Source of the DNA: Leucobacter soli | GTDB taxonomy: Bacteria > Actinomycetota > Actinomycetes > Actinomycetales > Microbacteriaceae | Direction of reading: 5' to 3' | DNA length: 53,903 bases | Assembly: GCF_910593785.1 (NCBI RefSeq) | Contig: NZ_CAJVAP010000020.1 | Span: 1 to 53,903, forward strand | Part shown: piece by piece, positions 1 to 7,166 of the stretch | Layout: each line of letters begins with the position of its first letter | Position numbering within the stretch: position 1 is the stretch's first letter | Notes under the pieces: generated by a model | What the model saw: only the letters and a program-made list of their open reading frames with translations | What the model was told of the DNA's origin: nothing | Database searches by the model: none | Made by a program: the position numbers and the translations under genes

Positions 1-33
1 GGCAAGGCGGGCGGGGGCGCGGGTTGCGGAAGC

Positions 34-39
34 TAGGCT
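34..39 (+). promoter_or_regulatory. -10 box of the helicase gene, near-leaderless
   Basis: TAGGCT lies 7 nt before the ATG at 47. The same TAnnnT-6/7 nt-start codon layout recurs at many genes in this window, which supports a leaderless or nearly leaderless transcript and this start codon. Confidence 0.5.
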
Positions 40-46
40 GGGGGTT

Positions 47-2836
47 ATGAGCCTGGGCGCGATCCTCGATGCACGCGAAGGATCGACTCCTCCGGGTACG
101 ACGCCCGAGGCCGATGAGCTGTTCGAGCGCTTCGAGGCGTGGGTCTCCGACGAGAAGGGCCTGGCGCTGTACCCGGCGCAGGAGGAGGCGCTGCTGGGCC
201 TCGCGCTCGGCTCGAACGTGATCCTCGCGACGCCCACCGGCACGGGCAAGTCGCTCGTCGCCCAGGGCGCGCACTTCTTCGCCGCCGCCGAGGGGCGCCG
301 CACCGTCTACACGGCTCCGATCAAGGCGCTCGTCAGCGAGAAGTTCTTCGACCTCGTCTCGGTGTTCGGCGCCGAGCGGGTCGGCATGGTCACGGGCGAC
401 ACGAGCATCAACCCCGACGCGCCGATCCTCTGCTGCACGGCCGAGATCCTCGCGAACCTGGCGCTGCGCGACGGCGCGGTGGACGCCGAAGCCGGCGGCA
501 TCACGCAGGTCGTGATGGACGAGTTCCACTTCTACGCGGAACCCGACCGGGGCTGGGCGTGGCAGGTCCCGCTGCTGCTGATGAACAACGCGCAGTTCCT
601 GCTGATGTCGGCCACGCTCGGCGACGTCACGGAGCTCGCGAAGGATCTGAGCCGCCGAACCGGCCGCGACACCGCCCTCGTCACCCACGCCGAGCGCCCG
701 GTTCCGCTCCACTACGCCTACGAGGTGCGAGCCGCGCACGAGGTGGTCGAGCTGCTCCTCGCCGAGGGCGGCACGCCCGCCTATCTCGTGCATTTCAATC
801 AGTCGCATGCGGTCGAGCAGGCGCAGGCGCTCGCCTCGATCCGGCTGCTGAGCCGCGAGCAGCGCGACGAGATCGCCGACGCGCTCGGCGACTTCCGCTT
901 CTCGACCGGATTCGGTACGACGCTCTCGCGGCTCGTGCGCAGCGGCATCGGCGTGCACCACGCCGGCATGCTGCCCCGCTACCGGCGCCTCGTCGAGCAG
1001 CTCGCCCAGCGCGGCCTGCTGCGCGTCATCAGCGGCACCGACACGCTCGGGGTCGGGATCAACGTGCCGATCCGCACCGTCGTGATCACGGCGCTCACCA
1101 AGTTCGACGGCCAGAAGATGCGGCGCCTGAGCGCCCGCGAGTTCCACCAGATCGCCGGCCGCGCCGGCCGCGCGGGGTACGACACCGAGGGCGACGTGAT
1201 CGCGCTCGCCCCGGAGCACGAGGTCGAGAACGCGCGCGCCTCCGCCAAGGTCGAGGCGGCTCGAGCGGCGGGCAAGAAGGTCGGCAAGGGTCCGAAGAAG
1301 AAGTCGGCACCCCAGGGGTTCGTCGCCTGGAACGAGCAGACGCTCGAGCGCCTGGTCGCGAGCGAGCCGGAACCGCTCGTGAGCCGGATGCGGATCACGC
1401 ACGCGATGGTGCTCGGGGTGATCGGGCGCTCGTCGCCCGATCATGCGGGTACAGCCGGGCGCTCGTCGCCCGATCCGATGAGCGCAGCCGGCAGAGGATC
1501 GGGCGCCGGGGGAGGATCCTTCGCGGAGCCCCGCACCGAACAGCACCGCGGCCAGCGGGCGAGCGAGATCCTGCGCGTCATGCGCACGTTGATCTTCGAC
1601 AGCCACGAACCGCGAGCGGTCCAGTTCGCGCACGCCCGAACGGCGATCGAGATCTTCCGCACGTTGCGCAACGGGGGGATAGTCGAGATCCTGCCGGACC
1701 CCGAACGCGCCGGCACCGCAGCCGTGCCGGGGGAGGATCCCGGGGACCCGATCCTCCGTCTCACCGTCGAGCTGCAGGCCAACTTCGCCCTCAACCAGCC
1801 GCTCTCGCCGTTCGCGCTCGCCGCCATCGAGCTGCTCGATCCCGAATCGCCCGAGTACCCCCTCGACGTGATCTCGGTGATCGAGTCGACGCTCGAGGAT
1901 CCGCGGTCGATCCTGCGTGCGCAGGAGCACCGGGCGCGCGGCGAGGCCGTCGCCGCGATGAAGGCCGAGGGGATCGAGTACGACCAGCGCATGGAGCTGC
2001 TGGAGGAGGTGACGCATCCGCAGCCGCTGAAGGAGCTGCTGAGCGAGGCCTTCGACGCCTACACGCGGGAGGTGCCCTGGGCGCGCGACTACGAGCTGCG
2101 GCCGAAGTCGGTGGTGCGCGACATGATCGAGCGGGCATTCGGCTTCCGCGATCTGGTGTCGTTCTACCAGCTCGGTCGGGCCGAAGGATCGGTGCTGCGC
2201 TACCTCAGCGATGCGTTCCGGGCGATCGAGCGCACCGTTCCCGAGCAGGCGAAGACCCCCGAGCTGGCCGAGCTGATCGACTGGCTGGGGGAGCTCGTGC
2301 GGCAGATCGATTCGAGCCTGCTCGACGAGTGGACTGCGCTGACCGTGCCCGCGCAGGACGCCGAGGCCTATCGCACGGCGCGCGAACTGCTCGGGTTGGA
2401 TCCGGACCCGGATCCGGGTGCCGCAGCGGACGCGGCCCTGAACCTCGCGCCGCCGACCCGGTCGGTGCTGACGAACGAGCGCGCGTTCACCGTCATGGTG
2501 CGCAACGCGATCTTCCTCCGCGTGCGGGCGGCAGCGTTCGATCGCCTCGAAGAGCTCACCGAGCTCGACGCGCCGCACGGTTTCGGCGAGGATCGCTGGA
2601 GCGGCGCCCTCGACGCCTACTTCGCCGAGTACGACTCGATGGGCACGGGCGCCGAGGCTCGATCCGCATCGCTCTTGAGCCTCGAGAAGGGTGCGGGCGT
2701 GTGGCGGTTCCGGCAGGTGCTCGACGACCCGGCGGCGGACCATGACTGGGCGCTCGAAGGCGTCGTCGACCTCGCCGCCTCGGAGGAGGCGGCCGAGCCG
2801 GTGATCCGCGTCGAGCGCGTGGGGACGTTCGGGTAG
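47..2836 (+). CDS. DEAD/DEAH-box helicase with C-terminal DUF3516
   Basis: A 929-residue superfamily 2 helicase of the actinobacterial DUF3516 type. Visible motifs are Walker A ATPTGTGKS near residue 65, the Walker B-like DEFH near 157, MSATLG near 188, and motif VI QIAGRAGRAGYD near 367. The C-terminal half (about 480-929) matches the DUF3516 part in style and length. Family members are presumed RNA or DNA helicases; substrate unknown. A Gly/Ser-rich linker around residues 460-490 carries two copies of a 20-bp hairpin-forming repeat, so this linker has been expanded in frame. No operon partner is visible downstream; the next gene is on the other strand. The start at 47 is chosen because a -10 box lies 7 nt upstream. 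Confidence 0.9.
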   Translation: MSLGAILDAREGSTPPGTTPEADELFERFEAWVSDEKGLALYPAQEEALLGLALGSNVILATPTGTGKSLVAQGAHFFAAAEGRRTVYTAPIKALVSEKFFDLVSVFGAERVGMVTGDTSINPDAPILCCTAEILANLALRDGAVDAEAGGITQVVMDEFHFYAEPDRGWAWQVPLLLMNNAQFLLMSATLGDVTELAKDLSRRTGRDTALVTHAERPVPLHYAYEVRAAHEVVELLLAEGGTPAYLVHFNQSHAVEQAQALASIRLLSREQRDEIADALGDFRFSTGFGTTLSRLVRSGIGVHHAGMLPRYRRLVEQLAQRGLLRVISGTDTLGVGINVPIRTVVITALTKFDGQKMRRLSAREFHQIAGRAGRAGYDTEGDVIALAPEHEVENARASAKVEAARAAGKKVGKGPKKKSAPQGFVAWNEQTLERLVASEPEPLVSRMRITHAMVLGVIGRSSPDHAGTAGRSSPDPMSAAGRGSGAGGGSFAEPRTEQHRGQRASEILRVMRTLIFDSHEPRAVQFAHARTAIEIFRTLRNGGIVEILPDPERAGTAAVPGEDPGDPILRLTVELQANFALNQPLSPFALAAIELLDPESPEYPLDVISVIESTLEDPRSILRAQEHRARGEAVAAMKAEGIEYDQRMELLEEVTHPQPLKELLSEAFDAYTREVPWARDYELRPKSVVRDMIERAFGFRDLVSFYQLGRAEGSVLRYLSDAFRAIERTVPEQAKTPELAELIDWLGELVRQIDSSLLDEWTALTVPAQDAEAYRTARELLGLDPDPDPGAAADAALNLAPPTRSVLTNERAFTVMVRNAIFLRVRAAAFDRLEELTELDAPHGFGEDRWSGALDAYFAEYDSMGTGAEARSASLLSLEKGAGVWRFRQVLDDPAADHDWALEGVVDLAASEEAAEPVIRVERVGTFG
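1423..1475 (+). repeat. two 20-bp hairpin repeats inside the helicase linker
   Basis: The 20-mer cgggcgctcgtcgcccgatc occurs at 1423-1442 and 1456-1475, 33 bp apart (11 codons, so in frame). Each copy contains a perfect cgggcg/cgcccg stem and encodes GRSSPD. Confidence 0.85.
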
Positions 2837-2948
2837 AACGGCCCGGCCGGATCGGACCGCGGCACGGGACGCGTGCCCGAGTGCCCGGCAGTGCGTCACC
2901 CGGTGCACGCCCGGCGGTACGGCGCTACCAGGCAGTGTGGAGCTGGTG

Positions 2949-3350
2949 CTACCCGGCGTCGTAGGCGTCGCCGAGCAGGATCAGCGCCCGGTCCCGCGCG
3001 ATGCCGAGGCCCCGGAACTCGGTCGCCGCCCGCAGGGCGATCTCGCGCGCCCGCGCCTCGACCGGGTCGTCGCCCAGGCGCACGAACGTGCCCGCGCGGC
3101 CGCGTCCTTCGACTACACCGGCGGCCTCGAGCGAACGGTAGGCGCCCGCGACGGTGTTCACCGCGAGCCCGAGGTGCGCGGCGAGGGCTCGCACGGTGGG
3201 CAGGCGCGTACCCGGCAGCAGGCGTCCGTCGGCGACGGCCGAGACCACCTGCTCGTGCAGCTGCCGGAAGGGCGGGGTCGGCGCCGATGCGTCGATCGCG
3301 AAGAGCGCGAGCGGATCCTGATCGTGCTGCCGTGCCGGCGTTCCTGACAT
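2949..3350 (-). CDS. GntR-family transcriptional regulator (short, YtrA-like)
   Basis: A 133-residue protein. Residues about 15-80 form a GntR winged helix (PPFRQLHEQVVSAV...GTRLPTVRALAAHLGLAVNTVAGAYRSLEAAG). The short C-terminal tail lacks a FadR- or HutC-type effector domain, which fits the YtrA-like subgroup. The start at 3350 is preferred over upstream codons because a TACGCT box (3357-3362, reverse strand) sits exactly 6 nt before this ATG and the conserved domain starts soon after. It is divergent from the Ppx/GppA gene with only 34 bp between starts, so the two promoters overlap; it may regulate itself or its neighbour. Target unknown. Confidence 0.85.
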   Translation of the reverse strand: MSGTPARQHDQDPLALFAIDASAPTPPFRQLHEQVVSAVADGRLLPGTRLPTVRALAAHLGLAVNTVAGAYRSLEAAGVVEGRGRAGTFVRLGDDPVEARAREIALRAATEFRGLGIARDRALILLGDAYDAG

Positions 3351-3356
3351 GGGATC

Positions 3357-3378
3357 AGCGTAGGGCACCTTGTAGGAT
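3357..3378. promoter_or_regulatory. overlapping divergent leaderless promoters
   Basis: The reverse-strand TACGCT box (3357-3362) is 6 nt from the GntR ATG at 3350; the forward TAGGAT box (3373-3378) is 6 nt from the Ppx ATG at 3385. Both layouts predict leaderless transcripts from back-to-back promoters. Confidence 0.5.
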
Positions 3379-3384
3379 CTCCCC

Positions 3385-4347
3385 ATGCGCCTCGGAGTGA
3401 TCGACGTCGGATCCAACACCGTGCACCTGCTGGTGGTCGACGCGCACCCGGGCGCCAGCCCGGTGCCGTACCACTCGCAGCGCTCGATCCTGCGGCTCAT
3501 GCGCTACCTCGATGCCGACGGCGCGATCGTCGAGGAGGGCGTGCAGCGCATCGTCTCGGCCGTGCGCGAGGCGGTCGCGATGGTGGCGCAGATCGGCGTC
3601 GACGACATGATCGCGACGGCGACCTCGGCGATACGGGAGGCGGCGAACGGCGAGGATGTGCTCGCGCGGATCGAACGCGAGGCCGGCGTCTCGTTGCGCG
3701 TCCTGTCCGGCGAGGACGAGGCACGGATCACGATGCTCGCGGTACGACGCTGGCTGGGCTGGTCGGCGGGGGAGGTGCTGCTCTTCGACATCGGCGGCGG
3801 GTCGTTCGAGATCGCGCAGGGCGCCGACGAGTACCCCGACGTGCAGGTGTCGCTGCCGCTCGGTGCGGGGCGGTCCACGATCAACTTCCTCGTAGAGGAT
3901 CCGCCGCCGCGCGAGGCGGTGTCGCGGCTCCGCGCGCACGCCAGGGCCGAGTTCACTCGGGTGCGCGACGAGCTCTTCGCGGATCGACCCCGGCCGAAGC
4001 GCGTGGTCGGGACGTCGAAGACGATCCGCTCGCTCGCGCGGCTGATCGGCGGCCCGCCGGATCCCGAGACGGGAGACCTCGCGCCGCTGCACTACGTCGG
4101 GCTCCGCGAGTGGGAGCCGTCGCTGCGCGAGATGCCCGGGAGCGTCCGCGAGTACCTGCCGGGAGTGACGCCGGAGCGCGGGTACCAGCTGATGGCGGGC
4201 GCCGTTGTGCTGCGCACGGCGATGAAGGTGTTCGACGTCGAGACGCTCACGATCTCGCCCTGGGCGCTGCGCGAGGGGATCGTGCTGCGCTACATCGACG
4301 CCCTCGACGGGCGCGGCGCGGAGCCGGTGTCCGCGTCCGCCGGCTGA
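3385..4347 (+). CDS. Ppx/GppA-family phosphatase
   Basis: A 320-residue exopolyphosphatase/guanosine pentaphosphatase-family protein of the ASKHA fold. Visible motifs are phosphate-1 near the start (GVIDVGSNTVHLLVVD), the TSAIREA segment near 75, and the phosphate-2 loop LFDIGGGSFE near 133. This is the short actinobacterial form, lacking the C-terminal HD-like domain of E. coli Ppx. Family members hydrolyse polyphosphate or pppGpp in the cytoplasm; which applies here cannot be read from sequence. Start supported by a -10 box 6 nt upstream. Confidence 0.9.
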   Translation: MRLGVIDVGSNTVHLLVVDAHPGASPVPYHSQRSILRLMRYLDADGAIVEEGVQRIVSAVREAVAMVAQIGVDDMIATATSAIREAANGEDVLARIEREAGVSLRVLSGEDEARITMLAVRRWLGWSAGEVLLFDIGGGSFEIAQGADEYPDVQVSLPLGAGRSTINFLVEDPPPREAVSRLRAHARAEFTRVRDELFADRPRPKRVVGTSKTIRSLARLIGGPPDPETGDLAPLHYVGLREWEPSLREMPGSVREYLPGVTPERGYQLMAGAVVLRTAMKVFDVETLTISPWALREGIVLRYIDALDGRGAEPVSASAG

Positions 4348-4404
4348 TGGCGACCCTGCGGATCGGCGACTCGGAAGCGATTCGCCACTCGTTGCCGGCC
4401 CGTT

Positions 4405-4434
4405 TTGGGATTCTCGACATTAGCCCGCTAAACT
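4405..4434 (+). promoter_or_regulatory. tRNA-Gln promoter
   Basis: TTGGGA (4405-4410) and TAAACT (4429-4434) are 18 nt apart and lie about 45 nt upstream of the tRNA gene in an unusually A/T-rich stretch. Confidence 0.5.
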
Positions 4435-4479
4435 AGTCTCTCGGTGCCGATGTTCCTCGGAGTATCGGACTGCCACCCT

Positions 4480-4554
4480 TGGGATATGGTGTAATTGGCA
4501 ACACTACGGTTTCTGGTACCGTCATTCTAGGTTCGAGTCCTGGTATCCCAGCCA
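4480..4554 (+). tRNA. tRNA-Gln (anticodon CUG)
   Basis: The cloverleaf can be folded by hand. The acceptor stem TGGGATA pairs with TATCCCA, the D stem GTGT with ACAC, and the anticodon stem ACGGT with ACCGT around loop TTCTGGT (anticodon CTG). The T stem CTAGG pairs with CCTGG around TTCGAGT. A genome-encoded CCA follows discriminator G (4552-4554). Confidence 0.97.
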
Positions 4555-4557
4555 TAA

Positions 4558-4589
4558 AACCCCTGATTTTCCGCGGAAATTCAGGGGTT
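4558..4589 (+). terminator. terminator-like hairpin after tRNA-Gln
   Basis: aacccctga (4558-4566) pairs with tcaggggtt (4581-4589), and the interior tttccgcggaaa can extend the stem after one mismatch. A short T-containing run follows. Its position just past the CCA end fits tRNA termination. Confidence 0.65.
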
Positions 4590-4633
4590 CGCGTTTTCTC
4601 GCATCGCCCCGAGTTCACGAGGGCGTGCTTTTC

Positions 4634-4665
4634 CTCGCTGAGGCACACGAGATCACTCGTGCACC
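4634..4665. repeat. left copy of a direct repeat flanking the MMPL/two-component block
   Basis: cgagatcactcgtgcacc (4648-4665) recurs exactly at 9356-9373; over 32 bp the two copies match at 27 positions. The left copy also contains an inverted repeat, cacgag-atca-ctcgtg. The pair brackets the four-gene minus-strand operon. Confidence 0.6.
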
Positions 4666-4713
4666 CGCTGGTGCCGTGCACGACTTGAAGCTGCATGTTC
4701 CCGTTTGGGTGAT

Positions 4714-5193
4714 TCATCCGCGAGGCACAGGCGGACCCGCCCAAAGCAGGGTGAGGAAAAGCCCGGTGACGAAGACGATCAGCACAGCGATCGAGAGAAT
4801 GACATGCCGGAGCACCCAGGCTTGCACGTTCTCGATGAAACCGTGCGGTGTCTCTCCGCCTGATGCAAGTCGCCAGTCGCCGGCGAGCAGTCCTTTTCTC
4901 TCTACCGTGATCTCGAAGGGCACGGTGGCGAACGGAACGATCGCCAACAGCAGCCCGGTGAGGCCGAGGGAGAGTCGCCATCGCTGGTTCACCCATACGA
5001 AGATCGTCGTTGCCGAGTAGCACAGGAAGACGAATCCGTGGATGCCTCCAGCGATCGGCACGATGTTGACGACCTCCAGTGCGCGAAGGATCAGCGCGGC
5101 GATGAGGCCTGCCCACGTGAACATCTCGGCGATCGCGAAGCTCCGAAAGAGCGTGCGCGGGCTGACGCCCTGAGATTGCTTCTTCTTGGTCAC
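4714..5193 (-). CDS. DUF3817 family integral membrane protein
   Basis: A 159-residue protein with about four hydrophobic segments (roughly 17-37, 45-67, 75-95 and 128-150) and a polar start MTKKKQSQG. The FRSFAIAEMFTWAGLI...GGIHGFVFLCY pattern matches DUF3817, a small actinobacterial membrane family of unknown function. The start is GTG at 5193, with AGGAGG 10 nt upstream. It follows the response-regulator gene by 63 bp and is probably the last gene of the MMPL-kinase-regulator operon. No function is claimed. Confidence 0.85.
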   Translation of the reverse strand: MTKKKQSQGVSPRTLFRSFAIAEMFTWAGLIAALILRALEVVNIVPIAGGIHGFVFLCYSATTIFVWVNQRWRLSLGLTGLLLAIVPFATVPFEITVERKGLLAGDWRLASGGETPHGFIENVQAWVLRHVILSIAVLIVFVTGLFLTLLWAGPPVPRG

Positions 5194-5256
5194 TGGTGAT
5201 GAACCTCCTGCTGTGTAACGGTGCGACCGGTCGAACGAAGGGTGAGATCTGCGGGG

Positions 5257-5874
5257 TTAGATAAGGCCGGTCTCGTGGGCGAGGTGGATCGCCCGGGATC
5301 GGCTGTCGACGTCGAGCTTGGTGAAGATGTGCGCAATGTGGCTCTTCACGGTTGCCTCGGTGACGAACAGGGTGCGTGCGATGTCCTTGTTCGCCGCCCC
5401 CGTTGACATGAGGCGCAGGACCTCGAGTTCCCGGTCGGTGAGGCGCGGCAGCGGGTTGCGCATGCCCTGGAGGAGTCGACCTGCGAGGTCGGGGGCGAGG
5501 ACCATGTCGCCCCCGGCCGCACGGCTGATGCCCTCGATGATCGCCTCGGGTGCGACGTCTTTGAGGAGGTAGCCGGCGGCACCGGCTTCGATCGCGCCGA
5601 GGATCTCGGTGTCGCGGTCGAAGGTCGTGAGGATGAGCACGACCGGGGCCGGGTCGAGGGCGCGGAGTGCGGCGGTGGTCTGGATGCCGTCGATGCCGGT
5701 CCCGAGGCGGAGGTCGCAGAGCACGACGTCGGGGTGGAGGTGAGCGGCGAGGGTGATGGCCTCTTCACCGGTTGCGGCTTCGCCGACGACGTGCACGGTG
5801 TCGGTGTCGAGGACGGCGCGGAGTCCGCTGCGGACGACGGGGTGGTCGTCGACGAGCAGCACGGTGGTGGTCAT
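5257..5874 (-). CDS. NarL/FixJ-type response regulator
   Basis: 205 residues. The receiver domain (1-120) has acidic pocket DD at 9-10, phospho-acceptor D54 in LCDLRLG, a conserved T near 83 and K near 105. The LuxR-type HTH (about 140-205) reads LTDRELEVLRLMSTGAANKDIARTLFVTEATVKSHIAHIFTKLDV. The ATG overlaps the kinase stop by 4 nt (ATGA), so the pair is translationally coupled. It probably controls the MMPL exporter of the same operon; its binding site is not identifiable. Confidence 0.95.
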   Translation of the reverse strand: MTTTVLLVDDHPVVRSGLRAVLDTDTVHVVGEAATGEEAITLAAHLHPDVVLCDLRLGTGIDGIQTTAALRALDPAPVVLILTTFDRDTEILGAIEAGAAGYLLKDVAPEAIIEGISRAAGGDMVLAPDLAGRLLQGMRNPLPRLTDRELEVLRLMSTGAANKDIARTLFVTEATVKSHIAHIFTKLDVDSRSRAIHLAHETGLI

Positions 5875-7166
5875 TTCGTCTCCTCTGCAGTCGGCTCACT
5901 GCCGGAGGCCTGCGTCGTGGTGGTGCGGTGGATCGGGAGATGCACCGAGATCGCGGTGCCCTCGCCCGGCGTGCTTTCGACATCGAGGCCGCCGCCGAGC
6001 TCCCGCAGTCGTGCGCGCATGAATTTGAGTCCGTAGCTCGACGATCCGGACCCGGCTTCCGAGGCCTGTTCCCATGCGTGGATGTCGAACCCGGCGCCGT
6101 CGTCGATGAGGTCGAGCCGCACCGACGAGCCCGAGTCGATCAGGCTCATCACGACCCGGGTGGCGTCCGCATGCAGGCGCACGTTCGCGAGCGCGGATTG
6201 GGCGGTACGCAGCAGCGCGACCTCGACCTCGGTGGTGAGGGCGGGCAGTCCCTCGTCGACGTGCAACTCGGTGCGCAGGCCTGTTTCGTCCCGGGCACGG
6301 TCGAGCATGCGCGTGAGCGCTGCGGCGAGGGCATTGTCTTCGAGCTCGGCGGGCGCGAGCGCGGCGACGATGCGCCGCACATCGGCGAGGCCGTCGCCCG
6401 CCAGTGTCTCGACCTGTTCGAGGGTCCGCACCGCGTCGGCGTCCTCCGTGCGGCCGGCTCCGGCGTGGGCGAGGAGCCGGATAGAGGAGAGCGACTGCGC
6501 GATCGTGTCGTGGATGTCGCGGGAAATGCGGGTGCGCTCGGCGACCGCGCCCGATTCGCGCTGGACGAGAGCGAGCTCGTCCTGCAGATCGGCCATCTCC
6601 CGCTGTGCTCTCGTGAGGGAGTCCACTAGGCGCTCGCGTTCCGCCGCATCTCGCAGGAGCTGGAGGTAGCCGCGGGAGATCCCGAATGCGAAGATCCCGC
6701 CGATGAGCGGCCCGAACACGTTCGCGTAGCTCGTGGCGCCGTGATGCAGGATCGGGGCGATGACCACCACCGCGAGCACCAGCCCGGAGAACAGCAGCCC
6801 CCACGCAATGGGGAGCAGATGCCCGGCGAGCAGCCAGAGCAGGAACGCGATCCAGACGAATTCCGCAGACACCGCGACGGCCGCGCCCCAGATCACTGCG
6901 AATCCGACCAGCCACCATACGACGATCCGTCGGGAACGGGTGCGGGACGGCAGGACCGTGCCGGCCGTGTGCCAGGCGAGGATCGCGAGTCCCGCGACGA
7001 TCGCCGCCGGTGCCGGGGTGTCGTCGCCGCTGGCGCGGATGACTCCGATCAGGGTGAGGACGGCGGCGATGAGGTGCTGGCCGATCTCCATCGCTCGCAC
7101 GGTGGGGCCGGCGGTCACCGGCCCCACCTGGTCAGTGCGCGTCAGTGGCGCGTTCACGACGTTCAT
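5871..7166 (-). CDS. sensor histidine kinase (HisKA_3 / NarL-partner type)
   Basis: 431 residues. Four to five hydrophobic membrane segments span about 30-165, then a coiled region (175-210) leads into the HisKA_3 box RTRISRDIHDTIAQSLSSIR with phospho-acceptor H219. The C-terminal HATPase_c has an N box (ALANVRLHADATRV) and a G box (LIDDGAGFD). There is no large extracytoplasmic sensor, so signal detection is probably within the membrane. The start at 7166 is supported by GGGAG 9 nt upstream and overlaps the 3' end of the MMPL gene by 35 bp. The alternative internal ATG at 7091 would avoid the overlap but lacks such support. Confidence 0.93.
   Translation of the reverse strand: MNVVNAPLTRTDQVGPVTAGPTVRAMEIGQHLIAAVLTLIGVIRASGDDTPAPAAIVAGLAILAWHTAGTVLPSRTRSRRIVVWWLVGFAVIWGAAVAVSAEFVWIAFLLWLLAGHLLPIAWGLLFSGLVLAVVVIAPILHHGATSYANVFGPLIGGIFAFGISRGYLQLLRDAAERERLVDSLTRAQREMADLQDELALVQRESGAVAERTRISRDIHDTIAQSLSSIRLLAHAGAGRTEDADAVRTLEQVETLAGDGLADVRRIVAALAPAELEDNALAAALTRMLDRARDETGLRTELHVDEGLPALTTEVEVALLRTAQSALANVRLHADATRVVMSLIDSGSSVRLDLIDDGAGFDIHAWEQASEAGSGSSSYGLKFMRARLRELGGGLDVESTPGEGTAISVHLPIHRTTTTQASGSEPTAEETK

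Noticed and set aside
4480..4665. Classical tRNA-site integration of a genomic island
   Set aside because: I found no second copy of the tRNA 3' end and no integrase; the direct repeat starts about 80 bp past the tRNA.
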